Under the pieces are notes generated by a model that saw only the letters and a list, made by a program, of their open reading frames with translations, was not told where the DNA came from and ran no database searches. From Alphaproteobacteria bacterium (lineage in GTDB: Bacteria; Pseudomonadota; Alphaproteobacteria; Sphingomonadales; Kordiimonadaceae): a DNA stretch of 64,000 nt. Both the position numbers and the translations under genes were made by a program. Positions 6,975 to 15,923 of the stretch are shown piece after piece; the first letter of the stretch is position 1; each line of letters starts with the position of its first letter. The DNA lies in assembly GCA_006226495.1 (NCBI GenBank), contig SBGU01000031.1, positions 18,193 through 82,192 of the forward strand, written 5' to 3'.

Positions 6975-9761
6975 TTACATTTTGTAACGGACGCCGAACA
7001 GGATCACGCGACCGAAGTGATTGTACTCGTAGTTACGGTCGACATAGAGGTCGGCGTAACGATCACGATAGTCGTCGGTCAGGTTGATGCCCTCGAGCGA
7101 CAGTTCGACCTGGTCGTTGAGCTGGTAGCGAATGGCCGCATCGACGTTGATCGAGCTGTTGTAACCTTCGAACCGGCTGCCCGTCGCACTGGTAGCGTCG
7201 GCGAAGCCGTTCCGGTAGGCCACCGAAACACGAGCCGAGAATTTCTCGTCCTCGTAATACAGGGTGCCGTTGGCCGAGGTTTTCGACAGACCGAACAACG
7301 GCTCGGTGCGGGCTTCGGGGATCAGAACCGGGAACGAACCGGATGTCGGGACCGGATCGGTTGCCGGACCACTTACCTCGTAATCCACATCGCTTGTGAC
7401 CAGGGTCAGGTTCAGGATCGTACCGAAATTCTTCAGCGCACCCGGCAGGAAGGTGAACGGCGTCTGGATGGAAAATTCCACGCCCTTCAGGTTCGCGCCA
7501 GGGCCATCGCCGATGGAACGGATTTCCCAGTCCTGTCCGGTCGGGTTCAGCGCACCCGGCGACCCGGGCGGGATCAGCGACAGCGGCAGCCCTGTCGATG
7601 CATAGGTACCCTGCACACTGGAGCTGATCGGGAAGCTTTTCACATCCTTGGCGAACAGGGCAACCGACGCAATGGCTTGCGGCGCGAAATAATATTCGAA
7701 CGACAGGTCATAGGTGGTGGCGCGGAACGGGCTCAGGTTCGGGTTGCCCGAGCTGACCCGGTAGTTGAAGCCGTCAACCGAACCGCCCGGCGTCAGGTTG
7801 CCGAGGGTCGGACGGGTGATCACTTTGGCAGCCGCAGCCCGGATCACGAACGTGTCGGTCGGCCAGATGGCCAGGTTCGCGGACGGCAGCCAATCGTCGT
7901 AGGTGCGCTTCACTTCGACTTCGGCACCGTTATTGTAGCCGGTGGACGACTGTTTGGTGCGCGCGTAACGAACGCCGGCATTGAAGGCAACACGGGTATC
8001 GCCCATGTTGGTGTCGCCATTGAGCTGCAGGTACCCGCCTGTCACCGCCTCGACAACGCCCCTGTCCTCTGTCGGCTGGAACACCGCCTCGCGGTCATAG
8101 AGGCCGATCACATCTGCTGCGGCATCGATATTGGGGATGATCCAGCTCGTGGTCGTGCCCGAGGGCTGACCGGCATCACCCAGTTCGAAAAGCTGGGCAA
8201 TCTGGTCGGTGACCTGCAGGCCATAGGTGCCTGAGGCACAGGTGAAAGCGGAACAGTAGGCAGAGTCGCGGCGATAGCCTTCGGTCTCGAAGCTGAAGCG
8301 CCGATACATGGCCCCGCCTTCAAGCTGCAGGTGTTCGCTCAGGTCCCATTCGCCATTCAGGGCCAGGGTCCGGAACTTGTTGGTCAGGTAGGACGGACGG
8401 TCACGGAATTCGGCGAGCTGGAACGATGACGCCTGGTCGACGCCGCTGCCGAAGGTCAGGACCGGGCTGTTCATGTTGCTATAGTCGAAGCTGTAGCCCA
8501 TATGGTCGCGATCGTCGAAAATGATCGTGGTTTCAACCGGGATATCAGCGTCGGACCGCGAGAAGCCGCCAAGCACCTCGAAACGGAAGCTGTCTGTGAC
8601 GTCCTGTTCCCAGCGGCTGGACAACTGGTAGAATTCGGTTTCGCTTTCGCGGCGATAGGCTTCGGTGCGCACCCACGCGTTATCAAAGGTACCCGAAACC
8701 ATGGTGCCGTTTTCATCAACGGTATAGTCGCGTACATCGATTGTGCGTTCGTTGCTGCGGAACAGGACCTCGCCCCAGCTTTCCTCGCGGGTTTCCTTGA
8801 AGTTGGAATAGAGGCCGTCGATCGAGACCTTGGTACCTTCGCTGGGTGCAAACTGCACGGACGCGGTGGCGCCAAGACGTTCCCGGTCGTGGCTGACTTC
8901 GCCGTAGCGCGGGATACGCGGGTGCATGGCCAAGGCAGCTTCGTTACAGACGTCGCTCGGCACATAGGTGGAGCCGTTGAGACAGGACGTGCCCTCAACC
9001 GAACGGAAACGCGCCTGCGCCCAGCGCACGGTGTTGTTGCCAAGCTCGGACGTGGTGTAGTCGGACCAGGCCACCGACGCGGAAATGCCGAACGTGCGCT
9101 CCGGGTTCACATAAGCGCCAAGGGCGGCAAGGCGCGGGCTCAGGTCGTCGCTCAGGTCGTTATACTGACCCTTGGCCGAAAGCACCAGCGAGGTACCTTC
9201 CTTCAGGGACAGCGGGCTGCCGGTGTTGAGGTCGACCACGGCACCCAGCGAGCCTTCGTCAAGCGAGGCTTCTGCAGTCTTGTGCACAATGATCGAGCTG
9301 AACAGTTCGGACGCAAACACGTTGAAGTCGAACGCGCGGTCGCGGTTGGCGGAAGCCCCATCGGTGGAAGTGGCGATGGTTTCCATGCCGTTCAGGCGAA
9401 CGCGGGTGAACTGCGCACCCAGGCCGCGGACCGAGATGGCACGGCCTTCACCCGCGTCACGGGCGATGGCAATACCGGGAATACGCTGCAGCGCTTCCGC
9501 AAGGTTCTGGTCCGGGAATTTGGCAATATCTTCCGCCACGATGGCGTCTACCGCCGAAACCGACTCTTTTTTCACACCGATAGCGGCCTGAAGGCTGCTG
9601 CGGTAGCCGGTTACGGTGATTTCTTCAAGGGTGCCGATACCGTCCGTATCAGCCTGTGAATCCTGCGCCAGAACCGATTGCGGCAAAGCGGCGGCCACGA
9701 CAAGTGACGACAGCGCCGTACCGAAAAGGAATGCACCAGGGCGTGTTTTTAGAATCTTCAT
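6975..9761 (-). CDS. TonB-dependent receptor (carbohydrate type) with CCGG-operator promoter
   Basis: 928 aa with signal peptide MKILKTRPGAFLFGTALSSL to about residue 32 (VLAQD). It has the EEITVTGYRSSLQAAIGVKK TonB-box/plug entry, then AVDAIVAEDIAKFPDQNLAEALQRIPGI and the VRGLGAQFTRVRLNGMET plug signature, and a 22-strand barrel region rich in aromatic residues ending GRVILFGVRYKM. This sub-type is the oligosaccharide receptor group of caulobacters, sphingomonads and xanthomonads. Three operator copies sit upstream of the start (9873-9987). With GH43 downstream and pectate lyase nearby, uptake of pectin-derived oligosaccharides is the best guess. The Shine-Dalgarno GGGGAGG precedes ATG 9761. 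Confidence 0.9.
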   Translation of the reverse strand: MKILKTRPGAFLFGTALSSLVVAAALPQSVLAQDSQADTDGIGTLEEITVTGYRSSLQAAIGVKKESVSAVDAIVAEDIAKFPDQNLAEALQRIPGIAIARDAGEGRAISVRGLGAQFTRVRLNGMETIATSTDGASANRDRAFDFNVFASELFSSIIVHKTAEASLDEGSLGAVVDLNTGSPLSLKEGTSLVLSAKGQYNDLSDDLSPRLAALGAYVNPERTFGISASVAWSDYTTSELGNNTVRWAQARFRSVEGTSCLNGSTYVPSDVCNEAALAMHPRIPRYGEVSHDRERLGATASVQFAPSEGTKVSIDGLYSNFKETREESWGEVLFRSNERTIDVRDYTVDENGTMVSGTFDNAWVRTEAYRRESETEFYQLSSRWEQDVTDSFRFEVLGGFSRSDADIPVETTIIFDDRDHMGYSFDYSNMNSPVLTFGSGVDQASSFQLAEFRDRPSYLTNKFRTLALNGEWDLSEHLQLEGGAMYRRFSFETEGYRRDSAYCSAFTCASGTYGLQVTDQIAQLFELGDAGQPSGTTTSWIIPNIDAAADVIGLYDREAVFQPTEDRGVVEAVTGGYLQLNGDTNMGDTRVAFNAGVRYARTKQSSTGYNNGAEVEVKRTYDDWLPSANLAIWPTDTFVIRAAAAKVITRPTLGNLTPGGSVDGFNYRVSSGNPNLSPFRATTYDLSFEYYFAPQAIASVALFAKDVKSFPISSSVQGTYASTGLPLSLIPPGSPGALNPTGQDWEIRSIGDGPGANLKGVEFSIQTPFTFLPGALKNFGTILNLTLVTSDVDYEVSGPATDPVPTSGSFPVLIPEARTEPLFGLSKTSANGTLYYEDEKFSARVSVAYRNGFADATSATGSRFEGYNSSINVDAAIRYQLNDQVELSLEGINLTDDYRDRYADLYVDRNYEYNHFGRVILFGVRYKM

Positions 9762-9872
9762 GTGGTTTACCTCCCCAGGTTTATGACGCGCCCGCTGCTT
9801 GTAACACAGCCAGCACGCCCGCGATCATGAAACATGATTGCCAGGACGGTTCCTTCCCAATGTCCCGGCCAA

Positions 9873-9886
9873 TGACACCGGTGTCA
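9873..9886. promoter_or_regulatory. CCGG-centred operator copy 3 (perfect palindrome)
   Basis: TGACACCGGTGTCA is a perfect 14-bp inverted repeat about 110 bp upstream of the TonB receptor start. It gives the consensus for the other four copies in the window. Confidence 0.7.
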
Positions 9887-9904
9887 CGACCTAATACACA
9901 AAAA

Positions 9905-9918
9905 TGACACCGGTGACA
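9905..9918. promoter_or_regulatory. CCGG-centred operator copy 4
   Basis: TGACACCGGTGACA, 32 bp (three helical turns) from copy 3, the same face of the DNA. This suits cooperative binding by a dimeric or tetrameric regulator. Confidence 0.65.
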
Positions 9919-9973
9919 TTTCCACCCTTTTTAGCCCAGTTCAGATCGCGTGACAAGCAATTTATGACAAAAA

Positions 9974-9987
9974 TGATACCGGGGTCA
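9974..9987. promoter_or_regulatory. CCGG-centred operator copy 5 (degenerate)
   Basis: TGATACCGGGGTCA keeps the TGA..TCA ends and CCGG centre, with two changes from the palindrome. It lies 69 bp upstream of copy 4 relative to the TonB receptor gene. Confidence 0.5.
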
Positions 9988-10207
9988 TTGGCGGCATTCC
10001 TCAGTTTTAGCGCTACCATAGCCATGGCGCGCAAACAGCCGTAACGGCGCGGGCCGACATCGGGCCCGTGTGCAAACCATTGCAGGGCGTCCTGATGGCC
10101 TGGCCGGCAGCGGGTGATTCATCGAGTGTGGGGGGATGACGCACGCACAGGCTGGGACAGGCAAGCCCGAAAGGCCGCCCCGCCAGCAGACAAAATCTTT
10201 TTGGAAA

Positions 10208-10492
10208 TCAGTCCTCGTCGGACCGGCGTTCATAGATGCGTTCGCTCCAGCGCCACATCAGGGCACCAAACACCACACCGGCCAGGGCCCAGATCACCAG
10301 ATGCATCGGGTCGAATACCGTGGCGAGGATGCTTTCCACCCTGCCCTCGACCCAGCCACGGATCAGGCTGAACAGCAAGAGGGTTGGCAGCCCCCAGCCC
10401 AGCACCCCGTATAAAAGGATATAGCGCATACGGCCACCCCGGCGGATTTTCTCCCACCGGTCAAGCTGGCCAGATGTCCATGCAGTCTCCAT
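10208..10492 (-). CDS. Small hypothetical membrane protein
   Basis: 94 aa from ATG 10492, selected because GAAGGGGGA lies just upstream; an upstream extension in frame lacks such a site. Two hydrophobic helices (about residues 23-43 and 60-79, ILLYGVLGWGLPTLLLFSLI and LVIWALAGVVFGALMW) are separated by a short polar loop. The C-terminus is charged (SERIYERRSDED). No family recognised. It is isolated, divergent from the CPBP protease gene across a 241-bp gap. Confidence 0.6.
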   Translation of the reverse strand: METAWTSGQLDRWEKIRRGGRMRYILLYGVLGWGLPTLLLFSLIRGWVEGRVESILATVFDPMHLVIWALAGVVFGALMWRWSERIYERRSDED

Positions 10493-10733
10493 CAGTCCCC
10501 CTTCCCGGCCGTGGTGACAGCATAAACGCGCGACCGAGGCGCCCAGAATAGCGCAAATTGGAACAAAATTGCAAATTCGGGCCAAACCGGCCGCACCGAA
10601 ACGGTGCCGGCATCCGGATCAGGCCCTGAAATCATTTTTCATTTTGCGCCGATTCTGCACCGGCTTATTGTACGCGGGCACGCCAGCACAGAAAACCAGA
10701 CCGGCGGCAACGACAGTGAGAGGACACATCATC

Positions 10734-11651
10734 ATGACACAGACACAGGGGTTCAGCCCCCGCGTTGCTGTTCCGGCCTATGCCCTTATCTGGGCGGCGT
10801 CGACAGCCTACCTTTATACAGCCGGTGCGGACTGGACCTTCCCGTTCGTCTCGCTGGCCGTGTTTGGCCTCGGCCTTGGTGGCCTGGCCTGGTTCCTGAC
10901 CCGGGGCGCCGACGTGCCCACCACCTCCGTGCCCCGGCCCGGCTTTGAGACCATGGCTATCTTCGGCTATTTGATCCTCTATGCCTTCCTGTTCCTTGGC
11001 TTCGGGCTTTCCTGGCTGAAAACCGAGATCGAGCCCGGACGCGAGCGCGACCTGGCGGTACTGGCCGCCAAGCTCGTCGCCCATGTCGGCCTGCCGGTCC
11101 TTTTGATCCTTGCGCTTCGCGCGCCCCTGAAACCCTTGATGGACCACACCATCCGCCGTCGGCGTTTCTGGCGCACCTTCCTGGTGCTGGCCGGCATTCT
11201 TCTGGGCCTGCAGGCGGCCGTAAGCCCCAGCCTGAAGAATATTGCCGACACCGGCATCGGCACCGGGGCCCTGTTGTGGGTCGCGCCCGCAACCTATCTG
11301 TGGCTGATTCTGGAAGTGGGGGTGACGGAAGAATTCCTGTTCCGCTCGGTGCTGCAGACACGGCTGAGCGCGCTCTTTCGCTCACATATCAGCGGCATCC
11401 TGGTCACGTCGGTCCTGTTTGCGCTTGTACATGCACCGGGGCTTTATCTGCGCGCCGGTCCCGATGCCTATGGCAGCAGCACCGACCCGTTGCAGGTTGC
11501 CGCCTATACCATTGCCGTGTTGTCGCCCATCAGCCTGCTGTTCGGGGTCTTGTGGGCGCGCACTCGCAGCTTCCTGTTGATCGTCCTGTTGCATGCGGTC
11601 GTGGACTGGCTGCCCATCATGAGCGAGTTCATCCACACCTGGGCGCTTTAG
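10734..11651 (+). CDS. CPBP family intramembrane glutamic endopeptidase
   Basis: 305 aa from ATG 10734, preceded by GAGAGGA; an in-frame upstream extension is not needed. About eight membrane segments. The CPBP/Abi motifs are all present in order: EEFLFRSVLQTRL (motif 1, EExxxR), FALVHAPGLYL (motif 2, FxxxH) and LLHAVVDWLP (motif 3, HxxxD/N). Relatives include Rce1-like CAAX proteases and bacterial self-immunity proteins of bacteriocin loci. No bacteriocin or prenylated substrate is evident nearby, so the substrate is unknown. It is convergent with the GH3 gene, with a GC-rich hairpin between them (11670-11700). Confidence 0.82.
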   Translation: MTQTQGFSPRVAVPAYALIWAASTAYLYTAGADWTFPFVSLAVFGLGLGGLAWFLTRGADVPTTSVPRPGFETMAIFGYLILYAFLFLGFGLSWLKTEIEPGRERDLAVLAAKLVAHVGLPVLLILALRAPLKPLMDHTIRRRRFWRTFLVLAGILLGLQAAVSPSLKNIADTGIGTGALLWVAPATYLWLILEVGVTEEFLFRSVLQTRLSALFRSHISGILVTSVLFALVHAPGLYLRAGPDAYGSSTDPLQVAAYTIAVLSPISLLFGVLWARTRSFLLIVLLHAVVDWLPIMSEFIHTWAL

Positions 11652-11740
11652 CCCCTTTCGGGGATGGGCGGGGCAGTGCTATTCCGGCAGACACTGCCCC
11701 ACCCGTCAGGGGAAGGACCCCTGAATTCCTGTCACGCGAC

Positions 11741-14275
11741 CTAGTCCTGCGCCTCGCACTGGAAGGCGGCATTGCCGCGATCCGCGACAGTTATGTCGGC
11801 CACCGAAATGCTGGCCGCCCCTTCGCTCGTGAGCCGGAAGGGCACGTCCACGGCTTTCATCTCCAGGGGCGTGCCGAAACAGGAAAGCTTCAGCGCCACA
11901 TGCTGCCAGCCCTGGCCCACCAGCGCCCGGATATGGTCGGTCAGGTCCACCGTGGCGCCACAGCCTTCACCACAGGTCATGGCCACGCCAACGGACCCCG
12001 TGGGCAGGCTGTCGAGCTTCATCTCGAAACTCAGAACCCCGCCCGCCTGCCGGTAGGCCGACAGGTCCAGGGGATCGGTGCCGCCAGAAATTTCGACAAA
12101 ACCGGGTTTGGCGCCGGTCCAGTCGACCAGAAGCGCATCTTCCTGCACCTTCATGTCGGCGGTGCGGATGGTCATGCCGTCATCCGGCAGTTTGGCATAG
12201 GGCCCGCTCATGATCTGGGGCGTGTCGCCGTCACCGATATAGACCCGCCAGGGCGCCAGGGGCCGGCCTGCATAAAGCGCAAGCCGGTCGGCCATGCCAT
12301 GCTGAACACCTTCCACATCTTCCGGCAGCATACCCGGGCCTTCTTCACCGCCCGCATACGACAGGCCATAACCGAAGGCGAACAGCGGGTCATAATTCGG
12401 ATGGCGCCGGTCCAGAACCGCCTGCAAGGGCGTTTTGGGCCAACTGAAGGACAGGCGGCCCGTGAAATCATGGGCTGGTGTGCCGTCCGCGCCTGCAACC
12501 AGCACATCGGCCACCCCTGCCCCCTGGCTGCCCGGCAACCAGGCGGCCACAAAGGCGTCTGATGCATTCATTTCGGGGTTCACCCACAAGGGACGCCCTG
12601 ACAGGAACACGCTGACCACAGGAATACCCGCGTCATGCCAGGGTTTGACAAGCGCCAGATCGGTCTTGTCGCCCGGTTCATACTCGAGCGTATCGCGGTC
12701 GCCCTGGAATTCGGCATAGGGGTTTTCGCCATACACCGCGATCACCACATCGGGTTTGACATCCGTTTTGCCATCTGCTGCCAGCACCACCGTGCCGCCT
12801 GCGGCTTCCACCCGTTCCTTGATGCCATCATAGATACTGGTGCCGCCCGGGAAATCGCTGTTCTGGTTGCCCGTGCCCTGCCAGCTTATGGTCCAGCCGC
12901 CGGCCTGTTTGCCGATATTGTCGGCGCCGTCGCCGATCACCAGCACGGTCTTGCCGGGCTGGATCGGCAGCACATGGTCCTTGTTCTTCAGAAGCACCAG
13001 CGACTTGCGCACCGCCTCGCGCGCCAGTGCCTTGTGGGCCGGCTGGCCGATGATACCGTCCTTGCCGGCCACCCCGCGCGCAGACGGGCGCGGCTTGTCG
13101 AACAGCCCGGCGCGGAATTTCATGCGCAGGATGCGGCGCACGGCTTCGTCCAGCCGCGCGCTGCTGATGATGCCGGCCTTCGCATCCTGCAGGGTGTTTT
13201 CATAAAAACCCTTCCAGTCCTGCGGCACCATGACGATATCGATGCCGGCATTGACCGACTGGGCGCAGGATACGTTCGAACAGCCTTTCACCTGCCCGTG
13301 GGCATTCCAGTCGCTGACCACAGGGCCATCAAAGCCCATACGGCCCTTCAGGATGTCGTCCAGCAGATATTTATGGCCATGCAGCTTGACCCCGTTCCAG
13401 CTTGAGAAGCTGGCCATGGCGGTCTGCACACCGGCCTCGATCGCACTTTCATAGCCCGCGGCATGAATGTCCCGAAGCTCCTGTTCGGAGACCTTGGCAT
13501 CACCCTGGTCGTCGCCACCTTCGGTGCCGCCGTCGCCGACAAAATGTTTGGCCGTGGCCACCACATGGTTGACGTCCAGGAATTCCGGCGTGCCCACCAC
13601 ACCCTGCAGGCCTTCGACCATGGCACCGCCATAGGCTTTCACCAGTTCGGGCGCCTCGGAATAGCTTTCATAGGTGCGGCCCCAGCGATCGTCCTGCACC
13701 ACGGCAAGGGTGGGCGCGAAGGTCCAGTCGATGCCGGTGACACGCATTTCAAGCGCGGTCACCCCGCCGATCCGGCGCATCAGGTCAACATCATGGGCGG
13801 CGCCAAGGCCGATATTGTGCGGGAAGATGGTAGCACCGATGACATTATTATGGCCATGCACGGCGTCCGAGCCCCAGAGCAGCGGGATCTTCGGTCGGTC
13901 GGGCGCAACATCCAGCGAGGCATCATAGAAAGCGTCCGCCATCGCCAGCCATTCGCCCGGCGTGGCATATTTGTTCCGGTGCGGCAGCGAGCCACCGCCA
14001 TTGAGGATGGAACCGATATGGTAGTCCCGTACTTCTTTTGGCGTGATATACTGGATTTCCGGCTGCACGATCTGGCCGACTTTTTCTTCGACCGTCATGG
14101 CCGCGATCAGCGCATCGATTTTGGCTTCCATTGCCGGGTCCTGTTTCACCGGGCTCTCGAGCACCGGCCAGATTTCCGGCTGGTTGGCTGATGCGGGCAG
14201 GCATGGTGCGACCAAAAGGCTGCTCGCCATCAGGGCCACGGCAAACGAACGGTATTTACGAGACAGGGATGTCAC
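11741..14275 (-). CDS. GH3 beta-glucosidase / exo-beta-glucan glucohydrolase, exported
   Basis: 844 aa with a GTG start at 14275, chosen because AAAGGA precedes it and the protein then begins with a proper signal peptide (SRKYRSFAVALMASSLLVAPCLPASA). The (beta/alpha)8 domain contains MTVEEKVGQIVQPE, LWGSDAVHGHNNVIGATIFPHNIGLGAA, the substrate-binding TAKHFVGDGGTEGG, and GFDGPVVSDWNAHGQ with the nucleophile Asp in the SDW motif. The second alpha/beta domain (LLKNKDHVLPIQPGKTVLVIGDGAD to FSFGYGLSY-like FAFGYGLSYAGG) follows. Residues about 650-840 form an extra galactose-binding-like domain seen in ExoP-type enzymes. It should release glucose from beta-glucan or cello-oligosaccharides in the periplasm. 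It is the last gene of the LacI-linked locus, 37 bp after the halogenase gene. Confidence 0.87.
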   Translation of the reverse strand: MTSLSRKYRSFAVALMASSLLVAPCLPASANQPEIWPVLESPVKQDPAMEAKIDALIAAMTVEEKVGQIVQPEIQYITPKEVRDYHIGSILNGGGSLPHRNKYATPGEWLAMADAFYDASLDVAPDRPKIPLLWGSDAVHGHNNVIGATIFPHNIGLGAAHDVDLMRRIGGVTALEMRVTGIDWTFAPTLAVVQDDRWGRTYESYSEAPELVKAYGGAMVEGLQGVVGTPEFLDVNHVVATAKHFVGDGGTEGGDDQGDAKVSEQELRDIHAAGYESAIEAGVQTAMASFSSWNGVKLHGHKYLLDDILKGRMGFDGPVVSDWNAHGQVKGCSNVSCAQSVNAGIDIVMVPQDWKGFYENTLQDAKAGIISSARLDEAVRRILRMKFRAGLFDKPRPSARGVAGKDGIIGQPAHKALAREAVRKSLVLLKNKDHVLPIQPGKTVLVIGDGADNIGKQAGGWTISWQGTGNQNSDFPGGTSIYDGIKERVEAAGGTVVLAADGKTDVKPDVVIAVYGENPYAEFQGDRDTLEYEPGDKTDLALVKPWHDAGIPVVSVFLSGRPLWVNPEMNASDAFVAAWLPGSQGAGVADVLVAGADGTPAHDFTGRLSFSWPKTPLQAVLDRRHPNYDPLFAFGYGLSYAGGEEGPGMLPEDVEGVQHGMADRLALYAGRPLAPWRVYIGDGDTPQIMSGPYAKLPDDGMTIRTADMKVQEDALLVDWTGAKPGFVEISGGTDPLDLSAYRQAGGVLSFEMKLDSLPTGSVGVAMTCGEGCGATVDLTDHIRALVGQGWQHVALKLSCFGTPLEMKAVDVPFRLTSEGAASISVADITVADRGNAAFQCEAQD

Positions 14276-14312
14276 AGCGGTCCTTTCAAGACGGGTCCAG
14301 CCGGGGTCGCCT

Positions 14313-15845
14313 TCAGGCGACACGGCTTGCCCTCGATATCTGGAATTTGATGAAGTCTTCATGGGGCGGCAGGCGCATGGCGGTGTCGCGCAGGCGCGCG
14401 CGGTCGCCGTCCAGCCGGGCACGGATGTCCGACAGATTGTGCGCATCCACCAGCGGGTCATAGGCGACGGGTTCAACCCCCTGCCCCAGGAATACGGCGA
14501 TCCAGCTTGTGCTGGTGAACAGGTCATAGGCACGGGGCGGAATGCGGCCTTCGGCGGCAAACAGCGCCATGCGGTGCCTGAGCGTTTCAGGAATTTCCAT
14601 GTCCGCACAATAGCGCCAGAACGCGCTGTCCCGCCGGCGTGTGGCCTTATAGTGCAGGATCAGGAAATCGCGGATTTCCTCGAATTCGATGCGCGCGAGG
14701 CGGTTATATTCCGCTGTGCCGGCCTCGGAAAATCCGGTCGAGGGGAAAAAGTCCAACAGTTTGGTGATGCCGGCCTGGATCAGGTGAATGCTGGTGCTTT
14801 CCAAGGGTTCCAGGAACCCGGAAGACAGGCCGATGGCGACACAGTTCCTGTCCCACACCTTGTCGCGCATACCGGTGGTGAAGCGCAGGAGATTGGGTTC
14901 CGCCAAAGCTTCACCATCAAGGTTCGCGAGCAAGTCTGCGGTCGCTTCCTCGTCGCTCATGTGATGGCTTGCATAGACACTGCCGTTGCCGGTGCGGTGC
15001 TGCAGCGGAATACGCCAGCGCCAGCCAGCCGTGTGGGCGGTCGAACGGGTATAGGGGATGGCAGGTCCCACTTTGGCGCAGGGGATGGCAACCGCACGGT
15101 CGCACGGCAGCCAGTGGCGCCAGTCCTGATAGCCGACCCCCAGCGCACCGCCGATCAACAGCGCGCGGAAACCGGAACAATCGACAAAAAAATCGGCCTC
15201 CAGCACCCGCCCGCCTTCAAGCTGCACGCCGGTGATGAAACCGCTGTCGCCCTCTTGCAAAACCCCCGTGACCTTGCCTTCAACTCGGGTCACGCGCCGG
15301 GCTTCGGCATAGGTGCGCAGGAAGCGGGCATAAAGGCTCGCATCAAAATGAAAGGCCGAACCGAAGGCCGACAGGGGCGAGCGCGGATCGGCAGCGGGGG
15401 CGGCACACCGACCGGCTTTTGCGGCCAGCGCACAGATGGAAAAATCGTCCAGCGGCGCCGTATATCCCGCGCGGCGGAGCTTCAGCCAATAATGATGCAG
15501 GTAACGCGCATCCGGGCTGGCGCCATGCAGACCGAACGGATGGAAATAGCTGTGGCCTTCCTCCAGCCAGTTCGTGAATTCGATGCCCAGCTTGTAGGTC
15601 CCCCGGGTGGCGGCCAGGAATTCGCCTTCATCAATACCCAGGAGATTGTTGAACGTGCGAATGGGCGGGATCGTGGCCTCGCCAACCCCCACGGTGCCGA
15701 TATCGGCGGATTCCACCAGCGTGATCTCCACCACATGGCCGAACATACGGCTCATGGCGGCGGCGGTCATCCAGCCGGCGGTACCGCCCCCCACAATCAG
15801 GAGGCGCCGCGGCAATATGCGGTCAGGCAGATGGCTTTGGCTCAT
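14313..15845 (-). CDS. Flavin-dependent (tryptophan) halogenase-like protein
   Basis: 510 aa from ATG 15845. The FAD-binding GGGTAGWMTAAAMSR (residues 19-33, GxGxxG) is followed by TVGVGEATIPPIRTF and TYKLGIEFTNW, where Lys85 corresponds to the essential lysine that carries the chloramine in PrnA-type halogenases. The WxWxIP motif that blocks monooxygenase activity is present as WRWRIP. So the residues for halogenation are intact, unlike many distant homologues. Such genes are common beside TonB receptors and glycosidases in Caulobacterales and Alteromonadales, where the real substrate is unknown. Here it lies between a TonB receptor and a GH3 enzyme under one LacI regulator. A separate flavin reductase would be needed and is not in the window. 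Confidence 0.85.
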   Translation of the reverse strand: MSQSHLPDRILPRRLLIVGGGTAGWMTAAAMSRMFGHVVEITLVESADIGTVGVGEATIPPIRTFNNLLGIDEGEFLAATRGTYKLGIEFTNWLEEGHSYFHPFGLHGASPDARYLHHYWLKLRRAGYTAPLDDFSICALAAKAGRCAAPAADPRSPLSAFGSAFHFDASLYARFLRTYAEARRVTRVEGKVTGVLQEGDSGFITGVQLEGGRVLEADFFVDCSGFRALLIGGALGVGYQDWRHWLPCDRAVAIPCAKVGPAIPYTRSTAHTAGWRWRIPLQHRTGNGSVYASHHMSDEEATADLLANLDGEALAEPNLLRFTTGMRDKVWDRNCVAIGLSSGFLEPLESTSIHLIQAGITKLLDFFPSTGFSEAGTAEYNRLARIEFEEIRDFLILHYKATRRRDSAFWRYCADMEIPETLRHRMALFAAEGRIPPRAYDLFTSTSWIAVFLGQGVEPVAYDPLVDAHNLSDIRARLDGDRARLRDTAMRLPPHEDFIKFQISRASRVA

Positions 15846-15870
15846 GTTGCACCTGTGGCACTGGTTTGTC

Positions 15871-15907
15871 GGAAAAATTGGGTGCGGTGAGGGAAGACAC
15901 CGCACCC
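15871..15907 (-). terminator. Terminator/attenuator between TonB receptor and halogenase genes
   Basis: A perfect 10-bp stem, GGGTGCGGTG (15880-15889) with CACCGCACCC (15898-15907), is followed on the minus strand by AATTTTT. It sits between the receptor stop (15924) and the halogenase start (15845). It would reduce read-through from receptor into halogenase and GH3. Confidence 0.75.
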
Positions 15908-15923
15908 AGTGCCCCTTGGAGAG

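Larger units (their letters stand above)
9762..10207. other. 446-bp regulatory gap upstream of TonB receptor
   Basis: No convincing gene. The left 230 bp holds three copies of the CCGG-centred operator. A TTTTAGCGCTACCA palindrome (10005-10018) resembles the AGCGCT-type sites near the LacI locus. The rest is low in recognisable signal. Confidence 0.6.

Noticed and set aside
9985..10233. A possible small gene on the minus strand in the operator gap
   Set aside because: Arg/Pro/Cys-rich composition, no ribosome site, overlaps the adjacent small membrane gene's end and a likely operator.
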